Source: Lethocerus indicus (Eukaryota; Arthropoda; Insecta; Hemiptera; Belostomatidae). Taken from it: a stretch of 64,000 nucleotides of DNA. The position numbers and the translations under genes are program-made. How positions within the stretch are numbered: the first letter of the stretch is position 1; the number at the start of each line of letters is the position of its first letter. The DNA lies in NCBI GenBank assembly GCA_019843655.1, contig JACDQD010000007.1:22648365-22712364 (forward strand), read 5' to 3'. This document shows positions 13,201 through 27,350 of this stretch, in pieces. The notes under the pieces are model-generated. The model made no database searches and was not told the DNA's origin. It saw nothing but the letters and a program-made list of their open reading frames with translations.

Positions 13201-16200
13201 CGGGGCCTCGGCCCAAGGAAATACAATGACCTCCTAGACGTTTCTAAAGTCAAAACGAATACCACTTGTAATTATAAGAATATTAAAGTCTATAAAATAT
13301 GAAACTATATTTAACTTCACCTGCGTATTATTCTACCTAATAAAATTATTTTATAAATGAGTGTCTGCTTGAAAAAAAACAAAATGTGTTTATAACTATA
13401 GAATATGTACTGGTTTCAAATATTTAACACTAATTTCAGTCACGCAGTCGTTTTTGCTAAGACAGAAACTTGTTAACAGACAGAATACAAACTGAAATTA
13501 TAATTAAATTTGTAATTTTAATGGCTGTAATGCTTCAAAGGAAACTGGGAAATAATTTGTGGTAAACTGGTAATCAAACTATTCTGATCCTACGTCGCTT
13601 CGAATATTTAAATATACTTTTTTCTAGGCCTCCCGTAAATACCCGCTGCGGATGAAAAGGCCGTGGCTGGGCGAGCGGTTGGAATTCTCAGGGGCTCGAT
13701 ACTTATTTATAGGGGAATAATTGGCCGCAGTGAGTGTGTCGGGTGACACCGGTGACGCGTGAAGCGTCATCCGAGCCTCATCACCACACTGGCCTGCACC
13801 CAAAGCCCTGCCAACGAAATGCACCACTGGTCCCCGACCTTTGTTTGTTGATGTTCACATTTAGCGAAATAACAAATTAATTTCTACTCCAGTCGTCGAA
13901 GCCCCTAGGATAAGAAAAATAATGATGGGCCAATAAAATATAGGGTTCAGCAAACGTCGGAATTGGAGAGAGTACCATTTCTACTTCTCCATTTCACCGT
14001 GGCTCTAATTTATTGAGCACTTTCCGGCCTAATTCTATCCAAGCATGGCGAGGATTCTGTACGAAGTTAGCCTTCGTGCGAAGATTCCGCAACGAATATT
14101 AGAATTATTTTTCGAGCTAAATTATAAATAAATGTTTCAGATATTCCCGTAATACCGGCTGATTGAATTTAGGTAGGATACAGAACTGACGTGAGTAGCA
14201 GGAGGGAATGTACACGACATTCATTTATAAATTCCTAAAACTCAAAAGTTTGCAAACTCAAAAATAGTCCTCGCCATTTATCCGTCAGATAAATGTCATG
14301 AAAAATGTTCGCAAATCCGACACCAATGGGGGGTGGGGTGGCTTCGGGCAAAGCGGAAGGGAAAATTAGCGAGACGGACGACGGGAAAGATTAATAACGG
14401 GAGTGGAAAACAAAACGGTCGTGGAAGGGGGAGGGAGAGAAGAGATAGATTGGAGCCATCGTCGCGACTGAAAGATGGGGCTTGGGACGGCACAAAAGGG
14501 CGAAGGAAAGGGCCCAGTAAAAGAAGATTGATAGCCACCAATGGAAGCTAAATATTAAACAGCCGCCGGCCCTGCCTAGCAACAAGTCCGATAATAACAA
14601 CTGACCGACACAAGTTTCTGGGGACGATCGTGGTGGCCAATTATACCATCTAACATACCGTCTGGACGAAATAGATGGCCCCCAATAAATTATATACGTT
14701 TCATCAATAAATTCATGGATCACCCACTTATCGGAGAGGTTACACATTTTAATTTGATTATTTCCTTATCGCTAACGGACACATTTATCTAACTGACTAG
14801 AGTCTGATTCCAGTGAACATCGGCAATCTTCAGGCGTCAGAAAGAGGAATTTCCGAGGCGATTACGAACGATACCGTTATCGCCTATCGTGAAAACAGAT
14901 ATAATAGAGGCCCAAATCGAAATTGTTCAAATGAGCCGGAGTTGAATTTTTAAAGGAATTCATCATATTCGTAGTCAAGTTGACCAACCTGCTGAGAATC
15001 GAATCGTCGAGACAGCGGATGATCTCTGAAAAGGAGGAGCGTGACAACAACAAAGTGGGAGAAAGAGAAAGCTCAGGGGAGAAAGGGCGAAAATAAAACG
15101 AGCGTGAAAATTGTAAGCAGAACCGGACGGAGAAAATGAAAACGGTACCGGGAAAATAGGACGGGGAAAACTGAGTTTTATGTCGAGTAGAGCCGCTTGA
15201 AATTTTATTCGCATGTTCAAATTCCCACTCTGTTTCATGATAAAAAGGGGATTCCACGTCCATTTCTTCCGTCGTAATAAGGTTTACTTCATTACGAAGC
15301 GAATACGTCAGTGTCGCCAATCAGGTTCCATAACAAGTCGATGATCAATACATACTATAAACGGAATGTTTAGGAACAATATTAATCGACGATGCTATCG
15401 CGGTGGTCGAGATACGTCAATGGGCTCTCGCTTCTATACAGCAGGGATAGACTCCCACCAAAATATACATTCTGCGGTGTTTGTTTACAGGCCCCGGGGG
15501 TGATGGCTCGTGGACAATTTATGACCCTCTTCACGGGCAAATTAAAAGCGACGGACGAGCCCCGCTCCGCTGGCAGAGCCGGAGTGGACAGTGCCACCGC
15601 TGTTAATAATAGCACCGGTTGTGTACTGCTTGGCACCCGGTGGGGTGGCGCCACATGACACATCACTGCTCCCAACACATACCTGACCCTGCCTACCTGC
15701 CGACCTACCAACAACGGGGGTTAACCAACCTATTCCAAAACATTACAGAAATTATGACGTTTCCTCTGTCTCGTTTCGTTTCACTTAAGAAAAGTACATT
15801 GTCCTCCGAAATACTGAAATTGCTAAAATACTTAAGCCTCAACTTCAATTTGTATATAGCCTATATTGGTGGAATGTATTCTTAGTTTAAATTTAGCAGA
15901 ACTTTAACCTCGCAGGATTGTATGTCCGTACACTGAAAGCGTGTCTTAAATTGGGTTCATAGCGGGCCACAGATAGGGCACGGAGTTTTCTACAGCGGCC
16001 TGCAATCGAATAACCTGCGACCGTAGTACTCGACTTCATACGAGCCGGTATCGGCTATATCCCATTCGAAAAGTCAGGTATAGACTGTTAAAAATTGGGT
16101 CCACCTATTGAGTACCGTTAAAACATTTTAGGACCAGTTTAGGAATTAGTCACGCCAAATATTTCGGGTCCATCCGCCGTCCATTAGGTCGACGCTTATG

Positions 16201-18470
16201 ACTGCTATTACCGAACAGTTTTCTTACTGTAAATAATACGATCGCAAAATGACCCCGATGGTTCACTTCTGCATTTGATATTCGGCTATTTCCGAAATGG
16301 AAATCAGCGCTGATATTGTGGGCGCCGAACATCTGTGGGTTCCGGGCGCACACCTGCTCTCTGGTTCCTTGGCTCACCTGCTCGACCCCCCCCTCAGCAT
16401 CCTTTCCTCTAATGTTATCATTTTCTTCCGTATTATCATTCACGGCCGAACACCTGCGCCCAGCTGCCGACGGACCCGCCATTGTAGTAACCTGTTCCCG
16501 GACACGGAGGAAGAAAACACCACGATATTGAAATATGAGACCTACCCCGGTACACCTGAGAAATACTAGTATTGAAGAGCATAGTGGATGGACAGCTTAC
16601 AAGCTCAACGTTAAAATAGGCCGATGTCGCTATACGTCGTTTCTTTACCGTAAATGCGAAAATAAAATTCGAAATTACACAACGGGTAATGATGATTGCT
16701 CTATATGATGATTTATGTAAAAAATAAAACGAATTATTTATTTAAAAATCCAAGAGTTATTCAACTATTATTTGTTTTTATGTAGACATGCGACAGTATG
16801 AATTATGGCGGCTGTAAAATGAACTTAAATGGGCAGAACGATGTTTGGCCATCTTCGGCGATAACAGCTGGAGTCTCAGGAGTATCATTAAGAAAATACG
16901 ACAATCGTGCATTACCCCATCGACTTTTAAGGGGGCGCGGGCAGCCGCAACTCGACGCCCAAGTCGATCCTAAATAATAAAACGCTCCATTGGAGACAAT
17001 GAAAAGTTTTTACGAGTCCCCGAGGCAGGTCACAGAAGGTAGCACCACCCTCCCCCTCCACCCCTATTAAACTCCCCGTGAAACCGCGAGATACCGGGTT
17101 TCGAGCGCTTCGAGAGTTTAAACTGGGAATTGGGTATGGCCGAGTCCTGGGTTCGACCTATAAAATCAGTTTGATTAAATGACCGGACGGTATTTTCAGT
17201 TAGAGCTTGACCCGAATTCATGTGGCTAATTCGGAAAGTAGAAATTATTACATGCGAATTTATAACACTTGGCTCCCGGCAAAACTTGAAAGGATATTCG
17301 TGTTGCCTCAGTGAATTCTCAGCTATTACGTTATTCCCTTAGATTAGAAGATTCTTGAGGCAACGGTTTCGTGTTTCAGAGCGGAAAGAGGACCTTTTCT
17401 TATGGGTCAATTCGTTGACTTGTATACATCAACTGAAAACTTAATAATGAATTTAACTTTTTGTAAATAGTAATAACGTTCCACATAATAATAACGTGCT
17501 TTATTACATTATAAATTAATAAAATTATTTCCGTCAACGTTTTTATACAGTATCTAGTTTATATAGTATGTATTATAGGTGTTATTAATTGGACTAAAAG
17601 ATTCAAAATAAACATTTTATTGGAAAAGTTATATGGTAACTAGCGCGTCCTCATTACTGAAGGAAGCGGGCACACAATTTTCACATTAAGTATTTTCGGC
17701 TGTTCTGGAATACGCGTCCAGATCTACTACGGGTGTAACCTCCGGTTTATAAAAATACCTCTGGTCAAATAAATATAAAACGAACTCCATTCAACCTTTG
17801 TCGAATCCTGTTTATTTGGGTTTCCTCCGTGTACGCCCGCGCTCCGTGTGGTTTAACTTAAGCTCGTGGAAAGGTTGATTCCCTTTGAATACGTCAGGAT
17901 AAATTCCCTTCCTAGTCTCGGGTTACTAATTTTAGATGGTGATTACTCAATCGAGAGTCAAAAGACTATTCAAAGGCTACCGTTGACGCTCATTTCATGA
18001 TTCGGAGTCAGTATTGCGTGGGAATTATATAAAAGAATTCGAATCCCACCAGCCGATGTGAATTCTGAAAAAAGCATGATTTTGAAGGTAAACATGGATA
18101 ATCGCGCTAATTGTTGACGAGAGCAGTGCCGAAGGATACCAAATAATTTCGAACTTAAACAACAACTTTGAAACTGAACTTCACTAACATCAGCTTAACG
18201 ATTTTAAGTCCCAATTATATTCTGCATTTACAAGCAGACCTTGACTTGTTGGTGTTATATCATCGATCATTAACATCGTACTACCCAATGAATACTCTCC
18301 CTACAATGTTAAGGACGTTTCACACCTATTTGTATATCGCGTTATACCGTGTCCGTGTAATGTCCCCCGTTACAAAAAGTTTACAAACGGGTTACTGGAA
18401 GACCTGGACGTGTTACGGCAACCCCTTTTTGTCATGATCAAGTATTGCAGCACTGCAAAACGAACACGAA
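10261..18470. other. Intergenic DNA, no gene seen
   Basis: ORFs at 10,262-10,537, 14,296-14,747, 14,877-15,320, 15,382-15,885 and 16,150-16,569 are short, mostly overlapped by others on the opposite strand, and not recognisable. Purine-rich tracts occur at about 14,375-14,460 and 15,030-15,150. Confidence 0.55.
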
Positions 18471-18479
18471 ATCAACGAT

Positions 18480-18870
18480 TGACGAGCCATTTAGAGCTCA
18501 ATTTCCGGTAAATTTGGTCCCGACGATTGGCGGCCGGACCTAATCGAATCATATAATTACGAGCAGGACCGACGCCATGTTAATTGCCCGTAACTTTCGA
18601 TAATCGCCATTAATGAGAACTGCGGGAGATAATGAACGATGATGGAATTGCAATTTTCAGACCCGGAGTTGGCTTGTTGGCCACCGCTGTATTCGATAGA
18701 GCGTGAGACTATGCGGGCTGGAGGGATGCTAATAGGGACACTGGATCCAATGGGCCAGGTATCGCTTTAATGCATTAATTGAATACGGTTAAACACTCGC
18801 CAACCTCCCTGTATTTGTCCAATATCCAATTAATTGCATCGTCTTCTATTTAGGCGCAATGAAACTTCAC
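18480..18870. other. Putative conserved noncoding/regulatory block
   Basis: CpG-rich DNA with a high density of TAAT-type sites (CCATTAATGAG, ATGCTAAT, ATGCATTAATTGA, CAATTAATTGCAT) interleaved with GC-rich words and no ORF of interest. The style is that of insect developmental enhancers. This is inferred from appearance only. Confidence 0.3.
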
Positions 18871-19129
18871 TTGCCATTGTAGACACTACATTTTACTTTG
18901 ACACTAAATAACATTGAAGTTAAAACACGCGGGTGCTTTTTTGTTTAACATCAATCGATAATATAATTAATTTGCAGAAGACCTTTTATGAAATCTACCT
19001 TCAAAGACAACCGAAACTGGGGCGAACGCGAGGGCGTTTCAACAAAAAATTAACAAAACGTCTCAGACAAAAACAACAGAAACATCAGGAGCTGTACGCC
19101 TTTAACCATAAAAAGGAAAAACAAACACT

Positions 19130-19240
19130 GAGTGCAACCCAAAAAGTAAATAGGGCGGATAAGAGGGGTGGCCCTTTTAAAAGGGGGCCCGGAGGGAAAA
19201 AAATCAGAATTAGGGGGCCCTTTAAATAAATAAAGGGAGC
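19130..19240. other. Cluster of GGGCCC/TTTAAA palindromes
   Basis: A 14-base palindrome CCCTTTTAAAAGGG (19,172-19,185), two copies of AGGGGGCCC (19,182-19,190 and 19,212-19,220) and a hairpin with CCCTTTA/TAAAGGG arms (19,218-19,237) are packed into about 110 bases. Confidence 0.75.
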
Positions 19241-22200
19241 AGGGGACGTAAGCCGGGCAACAAAAAACAGTGGGCAACAGATGGGAGTCAGACCACATGG
19301 CCCACCCCTCCCTTCGGCCTAATTTTTCAATAGAATCAAACCCATAATACGTTCGGCGTCGTTTGATCGTCCCCGACCAATAATGTCCGCCGATATTAAA
19401 TTGGGAGCTGAAACGGTAGCCCTTGAGGCCTTTGTTGACCGGTCCAATGCCGGTGGGGACCGATCTCATCCCACCCGGCATTGGGTTTCGTTTTGACTCC
19501 GGGTATCGGTTGCATTGACGGCCGAATAGGAAAAGAAAAAGAATACTACGAACATCGTCAAAAACCAGACTGACATGCTGGATACGCTAGGCAGATTCGG
19601 AGCTTGTTACATCACGGCGGCTGCCAGTAATCTATCGGAGAAACTTCCCAGAGAACTTCTCATTTAAGTTCTTACGCAACCCTCGTAAGGTAGTTAGAAA
19701 TATATGGTAGATACTGTGGCTAATGTCATTATTTGTCAGTATATCTGTCTTTAATATGTAATGGTACCTCCTACAGTTATAAAATATATGTATTACATAT
19801 ATATTCGAATAGGAGACCATACGGTGAGAAAATACGGAATGGTAGAATTATACAGACTACCGAGTTTTTCTCACCGGAGGCAGATCCGTTCTGTTGCCTA
19901 CGTCAAATTGACCTTCGACATCGGAAATGATCCGACATTTCATTTCCGGCCATCACAGAGAGAACTGCCGGCGTTCGAATCGCGCCCATTGTGCATATAA
20001 ATGTATTTTTAGAAAGGTCCTACCATTTTATTTATAAAAAAAAATTGAAAAAACTATAGAGCGTTTAAAATACTTTGGCAAAGCCGCGCACATTAAAGAG
20101 ACAAAAATAAATATCGGCTAACCTCGGAACTAATCGAGTCCTCACCGGGACTACTTCAGATGTTAAGAACGAAAGGAAGCGAACAAACAAGATAATATTC
20201 GACTTATCTCAGACAACCACTTTGTGATAACATTTCAGCCCGTACATTTCGTAATGCAGGAAAACTGGTACTTGTATGCGCGGCAATAAAACAACCAATC
20301 AAATAAACTGCACCGGGTTTCATATCTGATAAATCAATAGGTAAACAATGTAACATACATATTTACAGCATAAAATTAAATGTACTTATGCCATTTTACA
20401 AATAGACTCTTTTAGACGATTTTACGAAGTTTCCCTATCCATGATACACTCCTGAAGTCGCTTACCACCGTTTAACTTCCCAAACATTCCATCACACCTA
20501 GCAAGAGCAGAGTCCAATCTAAGCTTGAACTTGTTTGAGCCCCCAGTTTATAAATCGTCGACGATGAGAGTTGATTATGTTATCACCTCTTTTGGGAAAT
20601 AACCGTTTTGATTTTCTGGACTGCAGGACTGAAAACTCGGAACTATTTCTGGGGTGACAAAATCTAATACGGGCTAGGATGATACGATATATGCAGACGA
20701 ATCCGACGGAGCCTTCGGAGTTGGCACTACTGCCAAATTAAATCCGAGCCAAATTTCTTAGGTATATCTTGATGATCACCGCCAATCCAGACAATTCTGA
20801 CTCAATCCAGACTCGGAAAAAAGTCGCGACTAGACATTAGAAAGACGTTCGTTAAAGTAAAAGGTAAACATCCTGTATACAAATTACAAATGAATGTAAT
20901 TTCTCCTCATTACTTACAAACTTCTTCGCTTTTGGTAAAATTATAAAGGTATATTTTATTAAATCACAGAAATGTTTGCCAGGAGATCCTTTATGAGTGT
21001 TGGTTTAACATAAATTAAATATCGAAATAGTGTTCATGCACAAAATCTGGAGCAGGTGCATCTGCACCGGTTCTGGAGTGAATAAAAAGAGAGCGGCACA
21101 TAAAAATAATATTTTTAGTTAATACAGCAGCGTAAAGTAATATATTATTTGACTCTGTAAGAAAGCTGGATTTGTTTCGAGATACTATTGCATAAAGTAT
21201 ACAGCATATTGCAGTTCTGTTCACACAATACTATAAACGATATTAAATTAATCAAAAAATAGTCAATACCTGGATGTCCAAAGCGTGTAGCCTGGTAGAT
21301 ATTGAAGCATTCTGGGTAATGGTCAAAATTAGAAAAACGCGCGGATATCTCGAAAAATATACAAATATAATAAACACAGTCACATAACAGACGTCAAATG
21401 TCAACAGTTATTGGTTCTCTCTCCTTGTCAGTCAATAAACAGCAGTTCGACTAGCAACAGCGGGGCAAACTGTTTGCCGGCCGAGAGCCTACTGAACAAT
21501 GGGAATGGCTGCGTTCAGCTAACTGCCACACCGTGCCAACCCCTCCCCCCACCACCAAAACATTCAATCAGGCCCGCCAACTGAACGGACAATACATTCC
21601 CGTTCCAATCCTATACCAGTTTTTAAAATACAAAAATTCCACTTAGGGAAACACCTATTATAATTGTTATATTTACGTATACACTAAATGTATAGGTATT
21701 ATAAATATATTATAAATGATAAACCACTTGGTGTTTTACTCACGTTGACCATTTACATGCTATACTTATTAAATATACATAAATTGCTTAAAGGTAATAG
21801 TATAAATACTACTCACCCAAGTAGTAGGGGGGCCTTTTCAGATTTATCTCCCACTTTGTCGCCGTCTGTAAGAACAAAAATTATTGTAGAATACAGAATT
21901 AATTTTGCATACTCTAAAAAAATACAATTGGTACTACGAAAACTTCATGTCATCAGCCCAAATTACTAGAAATACAACAAAATCGTCGTCTTCGATTTTG
22001 GGAAAACATTCAGGAAAAAGCATTTATCGTCTAAGCTGTGTCCCGCGTCATAACGAGAGCGCCCTTCTTAGATAAGGTTCTTCTTGAAAATACATGTCAA
22101 TTGAGTTTAAGTACGAGGCCTTAAGTCGGAGCATTTAAGAAAACATTAGAATTCCAGTGAAAACTAAAAAAACATTTTATAAGTACATCGTCGCAATAAA

Positions 22201-23039
22201 CGGACTGATTAATGGGATTCACAGTATGAGTAACAGACATGTGCACTGCATTATTCTTCGGAATGGCACGAGGCTTTCCCTAATTAGGTCATATTCACGG
22301 TCATTAGCAGGATGAAACAATGTGAGGAGTACGTGTTATATACATACAAATATGCTCATATGTTTATAACTACATATCAACAATAGAGGGATCTTCTCAG
22401 CTGGGCTAGGCAACGAAGGGCGAACAAACTCCCCGTAAAAGAGAAGCCTATTAGGATAGAGCAATATAATATGTTATATATAATTTCTTCCAATAGTACG
22501 AGTACTAAGAAGTTTCTAAATATTAGGAATGTCGATTTATATAAATTTACGAATAGACATAAGTTATAAATTTTGTGCGATAAATTATAAACCGTGAATT
22601 ACATTAAATTTTAATTATACGATAATATTATTTTTTGGCTTACACTTTATAGGCTAATTAAAGGTTTTCATTTTCAATACCAACTAATTTTGTAGCGCAA
22701 CAGCATTGTAGTGATAAAATGTCAGCGATGTTCAAAATGTCCTATACTACATAAAATCGGTTCCTGGAAACTCGGTGAGAATTAATTAAGTCAAGAGTAA
22801 TTGAGACGCCTTTAGAATTCCCGAGTATTTTGTCTCCCGACCTTATAAATAAGAACCCAGTAATTGCCATTTACCGTGTACTGCAACTAAGGGGCATTCC
22901 CACAATTAATGCACGGACTAGTGTGGGCGAAACAGAGTAAATGGGTCAAATAGCAGAGCCCATTTACCAGGACGGCGGTGTCCTATTGAATTCTAAACAC
23001 ATTCTAGACAATCCGATTATACTCTCTCTCCGCACACAC

Positions 23040-23042
<3 letters not shown>

Positions 23043-23090
<48 letters not shown>
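23043..23090. repeat. (TA)24 microsatellite next to a short CA run
   Basis: A 48-base TA run preceded by CACACACATG, a compound CA/TA repeat. It creates spurious Tyr-Ile ORFs on both strands. Confidence 0.95.
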
Positions 23091-23096
<6 letters not shown>

Positions 23097-25603
23097 TCTG
23101 GTTTTCCACAAGGATGGGTTGGGAGCGCAAAAACTGTAAATTGAAGTCGTAAGACTTCATACAGACATCTGGCCCTGAAAATGAGGTTACCGACCATATT
23201 TGGTAGAATTGGGAAAAACGGTAAACACGTGACTCAAGCTGTTACGGCTCGAAGTTGAATAAGGGTAGTTTCTCCCCCAAAAAGTATATTCATAGAAGTT
23301 CAATTTCATTTTTGGATCAATTTCAGCCATTCTGGAATTACAATGTACAGACACACTGTTGCGGGAAATCTTAAAACGTCCATGAAGGGTACACGAACTA
23401 GAATAACAAAGAGAGAATAACACAAAAGCGATTAGGGATTAGAAATCCCCAAAGGAGAGTCATATTCGAGCGTTATTTAATGAAACGGTCTATTGTGGCT
23501 GCAAGCCGAAACGGATGCGAGTCAAGTCCAACACAACAGATAACATTGAGGATAAACCCTAGATAAAGCTCCCGAGAGTGTATTGAACCGAAAAGCAATA
23601 ACTCTCTTCTCCCCCGGAACATGTAAACGATTTAAAACTTACTTGGCGGCCTTCCTTCCTTCGAGCATTTTACGATTGGCAAAAGCGATGAGGTTTTTCA
23701 CTGTTTCCATGTTACCTCAGGGAGAACATCAAGACAACGAATATTTCTATGAAACGCTGTACAATATTACACACGAATTAAGAGACTGGTATGCTCAGTC
23801 ACCCTCTGCGCGGCTATATCGAGTGCAATATTACTCCAAATTCGATGGAAATTTTTTTTTGTTTCCCTGTATTTTTTATTTCCAATCCCTTCTAACTGAC
23901 CAAAATAATATGTCAGTAAAAAAAGTATAAACTCACAGCAGAAGCACGGACACGCAGGCAAACACGCACAAAGGTATATAAATAAGTATTAATACTTATG
24001 AAGGGTCCCATCAGTTTAATCAATCAATATTAGACATACCAAGTGGTGGAACATACACACCTTCAGCTGTAACAGGTACACTGAATTCTGATTCCATCCT
24101 ATTCTGTGAGATCATTGCAATTCCCGTAGAATCGCGTATCTATAATCTAAGGAAACGCGGTATCCAAGATTATGGGGATATATTACAAACTGGTTTAATC
24201 CAAACGGCGAGGGAGTCACACTCTGTAGTGGTCACCGTCTATTTACTTTATTCGAGAATAGATGCACTGAAGTCATCAAATTAAACCGAAAAAGGAAAAG
24301 GTGACTTATCGCAGATGAAGTTTCCGCTATTCGTCCTAACCTCTCGAGAAGAGATTAACTCGAAAAGTTAACGAAATTAAAATACTTCACTTGTTAACAA
24401 CAATTATATATAACGACAATGAATCATGGTTTGATTACAGAACGTCATAACTTTATAATTATATTAGTCTCCAGGACAAGGTGCTGTCAGTCAAAGTTAT
24501 CTTGATAAAATAAGAGTTTACTCGCGTTTCAAAAAACAAAACAAAGACTGGGTGTTATATGAAATCATTACTAGCAGACTAATATTGACTATTTATCTTG
24601 AACTTTATGGCGGCTTTAGAATTAATTAAACAGATTTAATTATCGTCGCGGAAGAACTCAACCTTTACATTAGTTACAGACGTTGTCTCAGACACCTTAA
24701 AGGGTGAGAAACGGGTTACCCAACGCAATGAACCATGTTCAGCTCGCCAAGCTTAACTCGGATAACAGTGTACCGGTAGCTAGGAATCCCGCGTTATAAA
24801 CGGAATGCGGACATTACCGAACGTTTTTGCAGAAATTAGAAGCATACTCCGTGTAATAATCAATTACAGAAAATCCTACACCTAGACGTTAACGAGGATA
24901 GCATTCTTATCGTTCTGAAACCCATTTTGTCTGGTAAAAAAAGGTAACAACTATTTCAAAAGTATAAAAAGAGATATTTGTACCTTATTCTTCCTGTCAT
25001 TAATATACTTGAGATTGTTGTATTGTTTTCAAACAAGAAACTAAAAAAGTTTAACCATAACAGTATTTATCTCCGATAAAGTACAAACACAAATAGAGGT
25101 ATTAGAAAACGCATTAAATTAATAGTGCGTCGAATTTGGATTTAAGCTAATGAAAAGGAAATATAAAGGGAAGGAAGAATAATTTGGAGAAAAACCATTC
25201 CACTTGTATAGTACTTAAATGCATACCGACTGGGATATGGACCGGACAAGAAATCAAAGCATCGGCGGTTTTCGGCATAGATCCAAAACGGATGGAATCT
25301 TTCCAACGTTAAATCATTTCACGTTAACTAGGACCTTGATGAATGAATATATAACCAATGAAAGAAGAGCCGAGAAGAGATGAATAAAACGATATTTAAG
25401 ATATATGAAAGCCAGATAAGATTTTGTTGCCAAATCCAAATGAAGTATATACTGTTAGCTTAAGATATCCAGTAGAAGCGAACTTTATCAGATGTCCTGT
25501 TCGATGTCCCCGAAGGAGTAACAATGAGAGAACCCGTTATCTGCATGCGGACTTCAACTTTCTCAATCCCGGACAAACTGTACTCGAGATTACGGCCGCA
25601 GTT

Positions 25604-25629
25604 AAACATCCTACAGCTGTAGGATGTTT
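25604..25629. other. 26-base perfect palindrome
   Basis: The left half AAACATCCTACAG is followed directly by its exact reverse complement, with CAGCTG (an E-box core) at the centre. A perfect 13-base arm without a loop is very unlikely by chance in 64 kb. It could be a dimeric protein-binding site or a cruciform/hairpin. Confidence 0.9.
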
Positions 25630-26990
25630 CTGATTGGCCGCCATGAACGGCGCTATTATTACCTCCGAGAGCCACTTTAGTGTGTTACTGGTCTGTTACT
25701 ATTCTCTGGGCATTTCCTCCACTGGACCATGTACACCCCCCCATCATACGGGGACTGAACTGCCTGCCACTTAACACAGGGACCGCTATTACCCAGTTAG
25801 TCAGCCACACCTACGCACAGCTCACGACCCAATACCCACCAGACACGTTTGTATTTACAACACGGGTTGTAAATAAGTTGATAATCGGCTTTTACGTTAA
25901 TTTTCATTTCTTGTATTTTACTCCAACACGCAGTAATAATTTATTCTAACCCAAGCTGGCAATTGAACGTTAAGGATATATACAGTCGCCGGGTATACGG
26001 AGGTCCTACATCTCATAAGTGATGTGGCTTTAAAAAAATCGACCCCGAGTTCGATTCCCCGATCCGTCAACTGGTTAAATGACTGGAGTCCCTATCTCAA
26101 GCATAATAATTAGATTTAATCATACCACCAGCAATAAAGTATTGCTAATGGTCCCCGCTACATTATTGACTGAATGGATCTGATGAAATTTAAGAAACTG
26201 AATCCTCTAGCAACGAAAGAGAGAAAAGTCACTCACAAGCGACAAGTTTCGCAATCCACGGAGTATAAACGAAAGTATTCAACCGCTCTATTTATTATTC
26301 CTGCAACAGTACTTCCTAAATTGCTCTCATTCCCCAGATGTTTATCTGTATTGTTCATTATTGGCCGTGTTGCAATAACGTTTAATTCAAGAGGCGTACG
26401 AGTTGCGAGATACGTCGGAAGAAATACTACAAAATAAACACAACAATAAACTCCGACCACTGGAATGAATTTGGTCGCGGAATATACGCAGTCGGTTAGA
26501 AGTTTTATTTTTATTTTTTACTGAAAATCACTGCAAAAATAAATAATACAAGGAAGATAATACACATGGTCGTAAACTATGAATAAATGTTAGATCTATT
26601 GATAAATCGAGTAGATATCACTCCAGAATAAATAAATCGCTGAAGCTTAAAAAATGATCCTGCAGTATGACAAAACGGTAAAGACGGTTTTCCGGTGAAA
26701 ATGATATTAGCCTTAGTACGAGAATAATTTTTATGACATGCACACTAACTAATCTACACCGCTGAGAGTGACGTTCTCGGTTATTAATTTCCGGGATTAA
26801 TTTCAGCAGATAAGATTAATTATACTATGAACATCATTTCTTACGGAGAAGAGAGTTGAGATGTGGGGTTTATGTACTTTACGGCCGGAAATAAGTAAAG
26901 GGGTGTAAGAATCAACTACAGTAAAAAGGAAATTTAATATTGGGGTCCTACTGAGAGGTGTACCGCTGTAGTCGCTTTGATGGGTGTTCT

Positions 26991-27350
26991 TTGGTGCTAT
27001 GTTATTTGGTGTTGCAATTAAAATCAGCTGTAGAAGGGGTGGGGGAGGCGCATAATGGCTGAAAACGATAGCATTTAATTCCCCAGCGCGCGGTTATTGG
27101 ACCGACGCTGCAATAATTACCTTATTGCACCTTATCGGGCCTGAAAGCGATGTCCGCCCGCATCGCACCGCCGTGACGTTCACAAATTGACGCCTACCGT
27201 TTCACAAACGGGGAAATACTACCAGTCGACGGTAACTGCGCGCCGAGCCCGTCAGTGGAAAATTCGCTCAATGGGGCGGGGACACCCACGAAAATAGTTC
27301 TGCGTCTGCCTACACAGGAACACGGAAATTCGTAGGCGAGCTAACAACCA
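26991..27350. other. CpG-rich putative regulatory block
   Basis: Dense CpG with TTATTG, TAATTACC and CAGCTG words and no ORF of note. It stands out from the AT-rich surroundings. A regulatory role is inference. Confidence 0.3.

Larger units (their letters stand above)
18871..26990. other. Intergenic DNA, no gene seen
   Basis: ORFs at 18,933-19,481, 21,688-21,969, 23,583-23,930 and 25,424-26,460 show no recognisable family. It contains the palindrome cluster, the (TA)24 repeat and the 26-base palindrome. Confidence 0.55.

Noticed and set aside
19960..19990. GCGTTCGAATCGCGCC resembling a tRNA T-loop
   Set aside because: Arms do not pair properly and no cloverleaf can be drawn.
22941..23197. 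ORFs on both strands across the TA repeat
   Set aside because: Open only because TA repeats encode Tyr-Ile without stops; repeat artefact.
26041..26090. tRNA-like B box (GAGTTCGATTCCCC)
   Set aside because: The bases upstream cannot pair as a T-arm, and no A box or acceptor stem is found at the right distance.
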